This document shows positions 33,067 through 41,768 of a DNA stretch of 64,000 bases, in pieces. The position numbers and the translations under genes are program-made. Each line of letters starts with the position of its first letter. The first letter of the stretch is position 1. Source of the stretch: Bradyrhizobium sp. CB2312 (GTDB lineage: Bacteria; Pseudomonadota; Alphaproteobacteria; Rhizobiales; Xanthobacteraceae); NCBI RefSeq assembly GCF_029714425.1, contig NZ_CP121668.1, positions 3,803,501-3,867,500 of the forward strand, written 5' to 3'. The notes beneath the pieces were generated by a model, which was given only the letters and a program-made list of their open reading frames with translations, made no database searches and was not told where the DNA came from.

Positions 33067-36000
33067 ATGCCGCCAATGGCGCGAGAGGCTGGATTGTTGT
33101 CGCGAGCCCGCGCTCTGGCGCAGGGGCTGTCGCGTCATGTCCGCAAGGCGCCTCTGCTGGCGGCCTGCCTGATGGTCGGTTTCGGTGGCTCGGCCCGGGC
33201 CGCCGATCCGATCCGCGGCGAGGCGACCTTCTCGGCCGGCGGCGGCTTTGCCCGTCTCGTGATCAAGCTCGGCGAGGACGTTCCCTCCGAGGTGACGACC
33301 GCGGGCTCCATCCTCATCGTCCGCTTCGACCGGCCGGTCGACGTTCCCGTCGACCGCGTGCCGGAAGGCGCGCCTGATTACGTCAATTCCGCCCGGCGCG
33401 ATCCTGATGGCGGCGCCATCCGCCTGTCGCTGGCGCGGCGCGTCACCGTCAACACCATGAATGCCGGCGAGCGCACCTTCATCGACCTCCTGCCGGAGGG
33501 CTGGAAGGGACCGCCGCCGAGCCTGCCGATGGACGTGGTCAAGGAGCTCGCCGAGCGCGCGCGCGTGGCCGAACGCGCGCTGCGTGCGCAGCGGGCCGCG
33601 GCCGAGAGCAAGAAGCGTCCGCAGATCCGCGTGCGCGCCTCGGTGCAGCCGACCTTCGTCCGCTTCGTGTTCGAGATGCCCGACGGCGTCGGTGTCTCCT
33701 CCGTGCTCAACGAGCAGAAGCTCACGCTCGCCTTCAACGCCAACCTGAATTTCGATCTCGCGGATGCCGTCGTCGCGGCGCCGCCGAACGTCGCCTCGAT
33801 CAAGCAGAAGGCCGATATCGACCAGACCAATGTCGAGATCGCGCTGATCGGCGATTCCGACGTGCACTCCTTCCGCGACGACAAGAATTACGTCGTCGAC
33901 ATCTCGTTCCAGCCGGAGAAGGGCAAGACCGCGGCGACGGCCGAGTCCGTGATCGCGCAGGCCAAGCCCGCGGCCCAAGGCCATGGACCTGCGCCTGCGC
34001 CTGAAAAGCCTGTGGCCGAGAAGAAGGACGCCCATCGCGAGATCACGCCGCCGACTTCGGAGACGATCGCGCGAGAAGCCAAGATCGAGGTGAAGCCCGA
34101 GGTGAAGCCGGAAGCGCCCGCCGCGATGCCGCCCGTCGAAGCGCCGAAGCCGGTGCCGGCTCCCGCGGCTGAGGCAGCGCACGCTGCGGAAGCGCCCAAG
34201 GAGACCGTCAAGGAGATCGTGAAGGAGGCTCCGAAGCCCACGCCACCCGTCGCCGAAGCTCCAGCCGCGCCCGCAAAGGCGGAGGTTATCGAAGCGCCCA
34301 AGGAGGTCGCGAAGGAGCCGGCCAAGGAATCCGTGAAGGCTGTACCTGCCGAGGCGCCCCCGCAGCCGGCGATTGCCAGCGTCGATGCGCGCCGCGACAG
34401 CGACGGCCTGCGCGTGACGTTCCCGATTCAGGTCGCAACGGCTGCGGCGGCGTTCCGTCGTGGCGACACGGTCTGGCTGGTGTTCGACACGCCGAAGCCG
34501 ATCGATGTCGAGGCGATCCGCACCAGGGGCGGCGCGATGATCGGCGAGGTCGGCCGCGTGCCGCTCGACAAGGGGCAGGCGGTCCGCATCCGTCTCACTC
34601 GGCCGCTGGTCTACTCGCTGACCAGCGAGGAAGTCGGCAAGGAGACCAACTGGCTGCTCACACTCGCCGACAAGATCCAGGCGACGCCGTTGCCACTGTT
34701 GATGTCGCGCAACATCACCGATCCCGCGCTCGCCAACATCGCGATTCCCTTCGCCAATCCGGGCCTTCTGCACAAGCTGACCGATCCCGACGCCGGCGAC
34801 ACGCTGTATGTCGTCACCGCGCAGCGGCCGGTGCGCGGCTTCATCAAGCGGCAGGACCTCGTCGATCTGTCGCTGCTGGAATCCGCGCACGGCATCGCGA
34901 TCCGTCCGAACTCCGACGAGGTCGGCGTCGAGGTCGGGTCCGACAAGGTCATCCTCGGCAAGAAGGGCGGATTGACGCTGTCGCCCGTCGACATCTCGGC
35001 CGAGCGGGCGCCGACCGCGGTGCGCCCGATCTTCAGCCCCGAGGGTTGGCGCAAGGGCCAGTCGGAGAATTTCTGGACGCGCCAGAGCGATCTGGTCACG
35101 GCGATCTCGGCGGTCGAGCCGGCGCAGCGTTCGCTGCCGCGACTCGACCTCGCGCAGTTCTACATGTCGCGCGCCATGTACCACGAAGCCAAGTCCGTGA
35201 CCGACATGATGCTGAGCGATCCCCTCAACAAGGAGGAGAGCAGCGCGCTGATCATGCATGCGATCGCGAGCATCCTGATCGGCCGGCCGGCGCAGGGTCT
35301 GAAGGACCTCGCCAATCCCGTGATCGGCAACAGCCACGATTCCCAGCTCTGGAAAGCGCTCGCCTATGCGCGCCAGGGCAAATGGGCGGACGCCCGCGAG
35401 AAATTCAAGAACGTCGAGTTCGCCATCGCCTCGCTGCCGCTCGACATCCAGCGCATCGTGACGATGGACGCGATGCGCGCCGCGCTCGAAGTGAAGGACT
35501 ATGCCGGCGCCTCCAAACGCCGCGGCGAGATCGAGGTGGTCGGTGTGCCGCCCGAGGCGGCGCCCGGCTTTGCCGTGTTGCGGGGCCGGCTCGCCGAGGC
35601 GCTCGGCCACGACAAGGACGCGCTCGACGACTACAAATTCGCGGTGGCCTCGAACGACCGCCAGGGGGCGGCCGAGGCCAAGCAGCTGGAAGTGGCGCTG
35701 CGCCAGAAGCGCGACGAGATCAGCAAGGAAGACGCGCTGCGCGATCTCGAGACGCTGTCGATGACCTGGCGCGGTGACTCGATCGAGGTCAAGACGCTCC
35801 AGATGCTGTCGAAGATGTATGCCGAGAACGGGCGCTATCGGGACGCGCTCGCCGCGGCGCGTACCGCAACGAAGCTCCAGCCGAATGCGGAAGCCTCGCG
35901 GCAGGCGCAGGACCTCGCCTCCGACCTGTTCACGCAGATATTCCTGGGACCCAAAGGCGACGAGCTGCCGCCGGTCGAGGCGCTCGGGATGTTCTACGAG

Positions 36001-36813
36001 TTCCGCGAGCTGACGCCGATCGGCCGTCGCGGCGACGAACTGATCCGCCGGCTCGCCGACCGTCTCGCCTCGATCGACCTGCTCGATCAGGCTGCCGAGC
36101 TGCTGCAATATCAGGTCGACCACCGCCTCGAGGGGGCCGCGCGTGCGCAGGTCGCCGCGCGCCTCTCCATGATCTATCTCGCCAACCGCAAGCCCGACAT
36201 GGCGATCACGGCGCTGCGCGCGAGCCGCATCAGCGATCTTTCCGGCGAGCTGCGGCAGCAGCGGCTACTGTTGGAAGCGCGGGCGCAGAGCGACGTCGGC
36301 CGCCACGATCTCGCGCTCGACATCGTCTCCAACGTCTCCGGGCGCGAGGTGCTGCGCCTGCGCTCCGACATCTTCTGGGCGGCGCGGCGCTGGCGCGAGT
36401 CTGCCGAGCAGATCGAGCTCTATTACGGCGACCGCTTCCGCGACTTCAAGCCGCTCAATGCGGTGGAGAAGAGCGACATCATTCGCGCCGCCGTCGGTTA
36501 TGCGCTTGCCGACGATTCCATCGGCCTGTCGCGCTTCCGCGAGAAATACGCACCGCTGATGAGCGAGAGCGCCGACCGCGTCGCTTTCGACATCGCCAGC
36601 AAGCCGGCCGCGGCCTCCAGTGCCGAATTCGCCGAGGTCGCCAAGTTAGCTGCCAGCGTCGACACGCTCGACGGTTTCCTGCGCGAGATGAAGCAGCGCT
36701 TCCCGGACGCCACCGCCCGCGCGCCGGCCGCGCCGCAGGCCCATGACGAGACCGACCACACCGGCTCGCTGCCCACGATCCCGGTCGTGCGGCAGATCAA
36801 GATGACGCGGTAG
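33067..36813 (+). CDS. Large periplasmic TPR-repeat protein in the flagellar locus
   Basis: The 1248-residue product has a signal peptide (APLLAACLMVGFGGSARAAD, about 29-48). Residues 50-300 form two beta-rich segments (GFARLVIKLGEDVPSEV; VRFVFEMPDGVGVSSVL). A Pro/Ala/Lys/Glu-rich linker (about 300-436, with EAPKE- and VKE-type repeats) could span the periplasm. A similar beta segment comes at about 445-560 (GLRVTFPIQVATAAAAFRRG). Residues 690-1200 are helical repeats of TPR type (WKALAYARQGKWADAREKFK; YRDALAAARTATKLQPNAEA). It follows the MotE-like gene, so it may be a long counterpart of MotC. A role in motor or rotor function is inferred from context only. Confidence 0.75.
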   Translation: MPPMAREAGLLSRARALAQGLSRHVRKAPLLAACLMVGFGGSARAADPIRGEATFSAGGGFARLVIKLGEDVPSEVTTAGSILIVRFDRPVDVPVDRVPEGAPDYVNSARRDPDGGAIRLSLARRVTVNTMNAGERTFIDLLPEGWKGPPPSLPMDVVKELAERARVAERALRAQRAAAESKKRPQIRVRASVQPTFVRFVFEMPDGVGVSSVLNEQKLTLAFNANLNFDLADAVVAAPPNVASIKQKADIDQTNVEIALIGDSDVHSFRDDKNYVVDISFQPEKGKTAATAESVIAQAKPAAQGHGPAPAPEKPVAEKKDAHREITPPTSETIAREAKIEVKPEVKPEAPAAMPPVEAPKPVPAPAAEAAHAAEAPKETVKEIVKEAPKPTPPVAEAPAAPAKAEVIEAPKEVAKEPAKESVKAVPAEAPPQPAIASVDARRDSDGLRVTFPIQVATAAAAFRRGDTVWLVFDTPKPIDVEAIRTRGGAMIGEVGRVPLDKGQAVRIRLTRPLVYSLTSEEVGKETNWLLTLADKIQATPLPLLMSRNITDPALANIAIPFANPGLLHKLTDPDAGDTLYVVTAQRPVRGFIKRQDLVDLSLLESAHGIAIRPNSDEVGVEVGSDKVILGKKGGLTLSPVDISAERAPTAVRPIFSPEGWRKGQSENFWTRQSDLVTAISAVEPAQRSLPRLDLAQFYMSRAMYHEAKSVTDMMLSDPLNKEESSALIMHAIASILIGRPAQGLKDLANPVIGNSHDSQLWKALAYARQGKWADAREKFKNVEFAIASLPLDIQRIVTMDAMRAALEVKDYAGASKRRGEIEVVGVPPEAAPGFAVLRGRLAEALGHDKDALDDYKFAVASNDRQGAAEAKQLEVALRQKRDEISKEDALRDLETLSMTWRGDSIEVKTLQMLSKMYAENGRYRDALAAARTATKLQPNAEASRQAQDLASDLFTQIFLGPKGDELPPVEALGMFYEFRELTPIGRRGDELIRRLADRLASIDLLDQAAELLQYQVDHRLEGAARAQVAARLSMIYLANRKPDMAITALRASRISDLSGELRQQRLLLEARAQSDVGRHDLALDIVSNVSGREVLRLRSDIFWAARRWRESAEQIELYYGDRFRDFKPLNAVEKSDIIRAAVGYALADDSIGLSRFREKYAPLMSESADRVAFDIASKPAAASSAEFAEVAKLAASVDTLDGFLREMKQRFPDATARAPAAPQAHDETDHTGSLPTIPVVRQIKMTR

Positions 36814-36894
36814 GAACCCTGCTACGTCTCGGCCTCTCGACAGGTGCCGCGCAAGGCGGCAACCTGTACCCCTTCATGCCGGGAGAGCGTCGAA

Positions 36895-37131
36895 ATGAGC
36901 AAGCCTGCCAAGACCGAAGCCGAACTCATCGCCATGGCGCGGGCCGAGCTGAAGGCCCATGCCGATGGCCCGGACGACCTCGCCATCTCCATCGTCCGCG
37001 ACGGCGACAGCTGGGAGTTCCGCGTCGACGCCGACCAGGCCACACGAGACCGGCCGGGCTTCCCCGAAAGCGTCGCCATGCTGGTGCAGATCGGCGATCA
37101 CCTCAGCAAGCAGTATGATGTGAAGGGGTAG
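36895..37131 (+). CDS. Small acidic hypothetical protein
   Basis: The 78-residue product is soluble, with a helical N-terminus (TEAELIAMARAELKAHADG) and a strand-rich second half (SIVRDGDSWEFRVDADQ, SVAMLVQIGDHL). Short proteins of this kind are common next to rhizobial housekeeping genes, and its function is not known. The ATG at 36895 has a purine-rich upstream site (GGGAGAG), so the longer in-frame start at 36844 was not used. It stands 82 bases after the TPR gene stop and before a type A repeat. Confidence 0.6.
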   Translation: MSKPAKTEAELIAMARAELKAHADGPDDLAISIVRDGDSWEFRVDADQATRDRPGFPESVAMLVQIGDHLSKQYDVKG

Positions 37132-37183
37132 GGAACGGCTGTCATAGCGCCTCGCGCGAAGCGCGGCCCGGGGCGCTGCCTCT

Positions 37184-37273
37184 CCGTCATTGCGAGCGCA
37201 GCGAAGCAATCCAGTCTGTCTCCGCGCAAAGACTCTGGATTGCTTCGTCGCAAGAGCTCCTCGCAATGACGGG
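37184..37273. repeat. Type A palindromic repeat, copy 2
   Basis: Arms GTCATTGCGAGCGCAGCGAA and TCGCAATGACGGGG with GAAGCAATCCAGTCTG and CTCTGGATTGCTTCG between them. Same type as the copies near 25930, 45611, 47755 and 51543. It lies between the small acidic gene and fliP. Confidence 0.88.
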
Positions 37274-37337
37274 GAGAGGACAGCGACAATTACTGAATCT
37301 GAGAGGACGCGTCGCTGTTGGCTCAGCAGATCTCCCA

Positions 37338-38090
37338 CTATCCCCCGTAACTCTGCACAAGGCTTCCCGCGACCAGCGACCAGCCGTCGACCAGCACGAA
37401 GAAGATCAGCTTGAACGGCAGCGAGATCGTCGCCGGCGGCAGCATCATCATGCCCATCGACATCAGCACCGAAGCGACGACGAGGTCGATGATCAGGAAC
37501 GGGAGAAACAGCAGGAAGCCAATCTCGAAGGCGCGTTTCAGCTCGGAGATCATGAAGGCGGGGATGAGGATGCGAAGTGCGAGCTCGTCCGGGGTGGCAG
37601 GCGGCGGTTCGCCGGAGAGATCCAGGAACAGCTTGAGGTCCTTCTCGCGCACGTTCTTCTGCATGAAGCCGCGCAAGGGGACGGAGGCGCGCTGAAGCGC
37701 GTCCTCGACGCTGACCTGGTTGGCGACGAGCGGGCGGATGCCCTCGTCGTAGGATTTCTGCAGCACCGGCCCCATCACGAAGAAGGTGAGGAACATCGCC
37801 AGCGCAATGATCACGGAGTTCGGCGGCGCGGTCGCCGTGCCCATCGCGGTGCGCAGCAGCGACAGCACCACCACGATGCGCGTGAACGACGTCATCATGA
37901 TCAGGATCGACGGCGCGATCGACAGCACCGTGAGCAGCGCGATCAGCTGGATCGCGCGTTCGGTGACGCCGCCGCCCTGGCCGCCGAGATTGATGCTGAT
38001 GTCCTGCGCATGGGCAGGCATCGCGAGCGAAGCCGCGCCGATCAGGACAGAAAGAAAAACAACTCTACGCGGGAGGGCCGGCAGCCTCAC
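37338..38090 (-). CDS. fliP: Flagellar type III export protein FliP
   Basis: FliP is the core of the export gate with FliQ and FliR. The 250-residue product starts with GTG, has an N-terminal signal-like segment (VVFLSVLIGAASLAMPAHAQ) and the family motifs ILIMMTSFTRIVVVLSLLRT and MFLTFFVMGPVLQ, then LLFLPFLIIDLVVASVLMSM. The start overlaps the stop of the FliO-like gene by 4 bases (GTGA), so they are translated together. Gene order fliO-fliP is standard. Confidence 0.95.
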   Translation of the reverse strand: MRLPALPRRVVFLSVLIGAASLAMPAHAQDISINLGGQGGGVTERAIQLIALLTVLSIAPSILIMMTSFTRIVVVLSLLRTAMGTATAPPNSVIIALAMFLTFFVMGPVLQKSYDEGIRPLVANQVSVEDALQRASVPLRGFMQKNVREKDLKLFLDLSGEPPPATPDELALRILIPAFMISELKRAFEIGFLLFLPFLIIDLVVASVLMSMGMMMLPPATISLPFKLIFFVLVDGWSLVAGSLVQSYGG

Positions 38091-39055
38091 GAAGACGGCT
38101 TCGGACGGCCGAGCAGGGAGGCCATCTCGTCTTCGAGATTCTCAAAGCTGGTCTTCTCCGCGGCCGGCTTTGGCGGCGGTGCCGATGGCGCCGGCGGCTC
38201 TATGCGGGCTGCGCGCGGCGCCGCCGCGGGCGGCTCGGGCGCAACCGGAGGCGCGGCCGTCTCGCCGGCCGGGCGGCGCAGCGCAGCTTCAAGACGCTGC
38301 GCCATCTCGGCGAGATTCTGCTCGGCGCTCGAGGGCGCAGCAGCGGGGGCCGGCGGCAGAACGGGCGGCGCCTGCGGCACGGGCGGCGGCGGTGCGGCCG
38401 GGCGCTCGGCGCGCACCGGCGGCACCTTTACGGGCTCGCCCTGGCGCGGCGGACGCGGCATCAGCGGCGGCTCATTGCGGGCAATGCGTGGCGGGAGCGG
38501 CTCGGGACGCGACTCGCGCTCGGGGCGCGGCGCGATCGGCTCCGGCGGAAAGCCGGGCAACGACGGCTCGCTGCGGCGCTCGGCCAAAGCGGGCGCGGGC
38601 CGGCGCACTTCGTCGGCGAAGGACGGGCGCGCGGGCCGCGGCGGCGGCTCGGGCATTTGCGGCTCGGGATGATCGAGCAGTTCGGGCCGCGGAGCCTCAT
38701 CGGCCCAGCCGCCGGCATCCGGCATCGGGGCGAGGCGCGGCGGTTCGGCGGCGTTGGAACGCTGCGGGAGCTGGTCGCGGCCCGGGGCGGCACGAACGAT
38801 GTTGGGCTCGACGACGATGTCGGTCGGGCCGCCGATCATCAGGAGATGCTCGACATTGTCGCGCCGGACCAGCACCAGGCGGCGCCGGCCGTCGACCGCG
38901 GCAGCATCGATCACGGCGAGCCGGGGCATCCTGCCGCGCTGGGTGTTGGCGCCGAGCCGGTTACCGGCGAATCGGCGCACCAGCCAAGCAGCGACGCCGA
39001 TCAACGCCAGAACGACGATGAACGCGAGGATGAAGGTGATAGGGCTGCCTTGCAT
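38087..39055 (-). CDS. FliO-like flagellar biosynthesis protein with a long Pro-rich tail
   Basis: FliO is a small membrane protein that helps assemble the FliP gate. The 322-residue product has one transmembrane segment (ITFILAFIVVLALIGVAAWL, about 6-25), then LAVIDAAAVDGRRRLVLVRR and VEHLLMIGGPTDIVVEPNIV, which match the FliO core. After about residue 100 it has a tail of about 220 residues rich in Pro, Ala and Arg (PAAPPPPVPQAPPVLP and similar). That length is odd, since enteric FliO has about 120 residues. The ATG at 39055 has GGGGAC upstream. Confidence 0.82.
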   Translation of the reverse strand: MQGSPITFILAFIVVLALIGVAAWLVRRFAGNRLGANTQRGRMPRLAVIDAAAVDGRRRLVLVRRDNVEHLLMIGGPTDIVVEPNIVRAAPGRDQLPQRSNAAEPPRLAPMPDAGGWADEAPRPELLDHPEPQMPEPPPRPARPSFADEVRRPAPALAERRSEPSLPGFPPEPIAPRPERESRPEPLPPRIARNEPPLMPRPPRQGEPVKVPPVRAERPAAPPPPVPQAPPVLPPAPAAAPSSAEQNLAEMAQRLEAALRRPAGETAAPPVAPEPPAAAPRAARIEPPAPSAPPPKPAAEKTSFENLEDEMASLLGRPKPSS

Positions 39056-39412
39056 ACTTGTCCCCGACAAATGGCGCTTTTCTTGCGCCCATGGTCAGAT
39101 GCGCCAACCACCGGCGTACGATGCCCCAAAACTGCGATCTCTTAACGTCCTACGGCAAGTTTTGCCGTCCCCAAGTCTTATTAACCTATGAATCGCCCGA
39201 TCCAAAACGACTTCTTGGCCTGTGCACGCCCGCCAAGCGGTTGGGTTAATGCCACTTTTGGGAACGTAGAATCACGGGGCGCCAAATTTGTGTCCCGGCA
39301 AGGACAAGCGAGCGTCATGCGTTCCCGGCATCCTTAACCACCTGTTAACCATACAGGCGGCAAATTCTGCCTAGCTTCGGACACAGGTCCGACGGCGGAA
39401 GGAGCCGCAACG
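39056..39412. other. Divergent control region between fliO-like and flgB
   Basis: These 357 bases hold no gene. The CtrA box of flgB lies at 39334-39352. Further TTAA sequences at about 39139, 39181 and 39245 lie nearer the fliO-like side but lack the seven-base spacing. No sigma-54 match was found, so both genes probably belong to the early class. Confidence 0.55.
39334..39352 (+). promoter_or_regulatory. CtrA-type box upstream of flgB
   Basis: TTAA, seven bases (CCACCTG), TTAA, CCAT, exact for both CtrA forms, 60 bases before flgB. It would control the flgB-flgC-fliE transcript. Confidence 0.72.
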
Positions 39413-39817
39413 ATGTCCATCAACGACCTCCCGGTGCTGTCGGCGCTTCGCACCAAGATGCAGTGGCATCAGGAGCGCCAGCGCGTCCTGTCCGAGAACG
39501 TCTCCAACTCCGACACCCCCAAATTCCGGCCGCGTGACCTGGTCGAGCCGAAGCTCGACAAATCCGGCGCGGTGACCGGCTCGATGGGCCCGCTGGCGAT
39601 GACCGTGACCAGCGCCTCGCACATGACGCCGTCGGGCGCGGCCTCCAGCTTCGACCAAAACAAGAATGCGGGCTTCGAGACCCGTCCCGCGGGCAATGCC
39701 GTCAATCTCGAAGAGGAGATGATGAAGGCCGCCAGCAACCAGATGGATTACGCGGCGGCGACCTCGCTCTATTCGAAGAGCCTGCATCTGCTCAAGACCG
39801 CGATCGGCAAGGGTTAG
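39413..39817 (+). CDS. flgB: Flagellar basal-body rod protein FlgB
   Basis: FlgB is the proximal rod protein next to the MS ring. The 134-residue product has the family pattern: LPVLSALRTKMQWHQERQRV, SENVSNSDTPKFRPRDL (the rod-family asparagine/asparagine-type core) and the C-terminal NQMDYAAATSLYSKSLHLLK helix. It is the first gene after the CtrA box, with flgC 13 bases downstream. Confidence 0.94.
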   Translation: MSINDLPVLSALRTKMQWHQERQRVLSENVSNSDTPKFRPRDLVEPKLDKSGAVTGSMGPLAMTVTSASHMTPSGAASSFDQNKNAGFETRPAGNAVNLEEEMMKAASNQMDYAAATSLYSKSLHLLKTAIGKG

Positions 39818-39830
39818 GCTGGGGTAGATC

Positions 39831-40256
39831 ATGGCGAATGACAGCAGCGACTTTGCCCGCTCGATGGCGATCGCGACCTCCGGCCTGCGGGCGCAGGCCG
39901 GGCGCATGCGGGTGATCTCGGAAAACATCGCGAACGCGGACTCGACCTCGCAGAGTGCAGGCGGCGATCCCTACCGGCGCAAGGTGCCGACCTTCTCCTC
40001 CGCGCTCGATCGGACGCTCGACGCCCAGGTCGTCACCCTCGGCAAGATCAAGCCCGACCAGTCCAACTTCCGCGTCAAGTATGAGCCGAACAATCCGGCG
40101 GCGGATGCCACCGGCAACGTCAAATATCCCAACGTGAACTCGGTGGTCGAGATGACCGACATGCGCGATGCGCAGCGGTCCTACGAGGCCAATCTCAACA
40201 TCATCAGTGCGACGCGCCGGATGATCCAGCGCACGCTCGACATCCTCAAGAGCTGA
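39831..40256 (+). CDS. flgC: Flagellar basal-body rod protein FlgC
   Basis: FlgC is a proximal rod protein. The 141-residue product has SMAIATSGLRAQAGRMRVIS at the N-terminus, then ENIANADSTSQSAGGDPYRR, and the C-terminal MTDMRDAQRSYEANLNIISA helix. It lies between flgB and fliE with short gaps, in one operon. Confidence 0.95.
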   Translation: MANDSSDFARSMAIATSGLRAQAGRMRVISENIANADSTSQSAGGDPYRRKVPTFSSALDRTLDAQVVTLGKIKPDQSNFRVKYEPNNPAADATGNVKYPNVNSVVEMTDMRDAQRSYEANLNIISATRRMIQRTLDILKS

Positions 40257-40272
40257 ACAGGACATTTGAGCC

Positions 40273-40581
40273 ATGGCATCACCGACAATCGCCGCCAATG
40301 CCTACGCCAACCTCGCCCGCGTGCTGGAGAACAGCGGCGCCGGCAAGGGCAGCGAAGCGAGCGGGCAGTCCTTTGCTTCGCTGCTGAAAGACGCGGTCGG
40401 CAGCGTCATGGAGTCCGGCCGCAAGTCCGACGCGCAGACGGTGGCGATGGCCGCCGGCAAGGCCAACGTGATGGACGTGGTGACGGCGGTCGCCGACACC
40501 GACGTTGCGGTGTCCACGCTGGTCTCGGTCCGCGACCGCGTGATCGCCGCGTATGAAGACATCATGAAGATGCCGATCTGA
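40273..40581 (+). CDS. fliE: MS-ring/rod junction protein FliE
   Basis: FliE joins the MS ring to the rod. The 102-residue product has a helical pattern and the family C-terminal VMDVVTAVADTDVAVSTLVS, then VRDRVIAAYEDIMKMPI. It is the third gene of the flgB-flgC-fliE set, 16 bases after flgC, and is followed by a type B palindromic repeat before fliQ. Confidence 0.93.
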   Translation: MASPTIAANAYANLARVLENSGAGKGSEASGQSFASLLKDAVGSVMESGRKSDAQTVAMAAGKANVMDVVTAVADTDVAVSTLVSVRDRVIAAYEDIMKMPI

Positions 40582-40587
40582 CGGTTG

Positions 40588-40680
40588 TCATTCCGGGGCG
40601 CGCGTAGCGCGAGCCCGGAATCCATAACCACGATCTGGAGTATGGATTCCGGGCTCTCGCTGCGCGAGCCCCGGAATGAC
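40588..40680. repeat. Type B palindromic repeat between fliE and fliQ
   Basis: Arms CATTCCGGGGCGCGCGTAGC and GCTGCGCGAGCCCCGGAATG surround a centre with GAATCCAT and ATGGATTC. It is a long hairpin-forming intergenic element that interrupts the otherwise compact operon. Confidence 0.85.
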
Positions 40681-40709
40681 GAAAAATAACTCACTGTGAG
40701 AAATCCAAA

Positions 40710-40973
40710 ATGACCGGACCCGAAACCCTCGACGTCGCGCGTGATGCGATCTGGACCATCGTGATCGTGTCCTCGCCGCTGATGCTGGTCGGCCTCGTGG
40801 TCGGCGTCATCGTGTCGCTGTTCCAGGCGCTGACGCAGATCCAGGAGCAGACGCTGATCTACGTGCCGAAGATCCTCGCGATCTTTGCCACGATGTTATT
40901 AGCGCTTCCATTCATGGCCGACTCGCTCCACGCCCACATGCTGCGGATCTCGTCGCGAATCATCGGCGGCTGA
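40710..40973 (+). CDS. fliQ: Flagellar type III export protein FliQ
   Basis: FliQ is a small two-helix membrane protein of the export gate. The 87-residue product has two transmembrane segments (AIWTIVIVSSPLMLVGLVVG and IYVPKILAIFATMLLALPFM) and the characteristic FQALTQIQEQTL turn. It starts 29 bases after the type B repeat and is 17 bases before fliR. Confidence 0.95.
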   Translation: MTGPETLDVARDAIWTIVIVSSPLMLVGLVVGVIVSLFQALTQIQEQTLIYVPKILAIFATMLLALPFMADSLHAHMLRISSRIIGG

Positions 40974-40990
40974 GGCACAATGCGCCCGTC

Positions 40991-41761
40991 ATGCGCATCG
41001 ACGTCTCGCTGCTGCCGGCGCTCGCCGCGTCCTTCATGCTCGCCTTCGCCCGGGTCGGTGCGATGGTGATGCTGTTGCCAGGCCTCGGCGAGACCAACAT
41101 CCCGACGCGCATAAAATTGTCGATCGCGCTGCTGCTCACGCTGATCATCCTGCCGTTGCACCGCAATGCCTATCATGTCGACATGGGTTCGCTGGCGCCG
41201 CTTCTGGTGCTGATGCTGCATGAGATCGTGATCGGCATCGTGCTGGGCGCGACCGCGCGCGTGACGCTGTCGGCCCTTCAAGTCGCCGGCTCCGTGATTG
41301 CGCAGCAGATGGGGCTCGGCTTCGTCACCTCGGTCGATCCGACGCAGGGGCAGCAGGGCGTTCTGGTCGGCAACTTCCTGACCATGCTCGGCGTTACGCT
41401 GCTGTTTGCCACCGACAGCCATCACCTCGTGATCGCGGCGCTGAACGACAGCTACACGATCTTCTCGCCGGGCGAGACGATGTCGAGCGGTGACGTCGCT
41501 TCGCTGGCGACGCGCGCCTTCGCCGCCGCGTTCCGCCTGGGCTTGCAGCTCTCCGGGCCGTTCCTGGTGTTCGGCCTCGTCTTCAACATCGGGCTCGGTG
41601 TGCTGGCGCGGCTGATGCCGCAAATGCAGGTCTATTTCGTCGGCGTGCCGCTGTCGATCTTCGCGGGCTTCCTGGTGCTCGCCGTGGTGCTCACCGCGAT
41701 GATGGGTACGTATCTGGATTACTTCATCGGTGTCATGCACCAGATGATGCCGCTCAAATAG
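40991..41761 (+). CDS. fliR: Flagellar type III export protein FliR
   Basis: FliR is the third gate protein, often fused or close to FlhB. The 256-residue product is strongly hydrophobic with about six transmembrane segments: FMLAFARVGAMVMLLPGLGE and ALLLTLIILPLHRN near the N-terminus, IAQQMGLGFVTSVDPTQGQQ in the middle, and LVLAVVLTAMMGTYLDYFIG near the end. It lies between fliQ and flhB, with 7 bases before flhB. Confidence 0.95.
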   Translation: MRIDVSLLPALAASFMLAFARVGAMVMLLPGLGETNIPTRIKLSIALLLTLIILPLHRNAYHVDMGSLAPLLVLMLHEIVIGIVLGATARVTLSALQVAGSVIAQQMGLGFVTSVDPTQGQQGVLVGNFLTMLGVTLLFATDSHHLVIAALNDSYTIFSPGETMSSGDVASLATRAFAAAFRLGLQLSGPFLVFGLVFNIGLGVLARLMPQMQVYFVGVPLSIFAGFLVLAVVLTAMMGTYLDYFIGVMHQMMPLK

Positions 41762-41768
41762 GTGATCG

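Noticed and set aside
33960..34374. Low-complexity stretch in the TPR gene that might be a frameshift
   Set aside because: The frame stays open and codes for an Ala/Pro/Lys/Glu linker with the same codon preference as the rest of the gene.
32983..36123. Minus-strand reading frame of 1046 codons opposite the TPR gene
   Set aside because: The composition (Arg, Leu, Asp, Gly runs) is typical of antisense GC-rich DNA, while the plus strand has a signal peptide and repeats.
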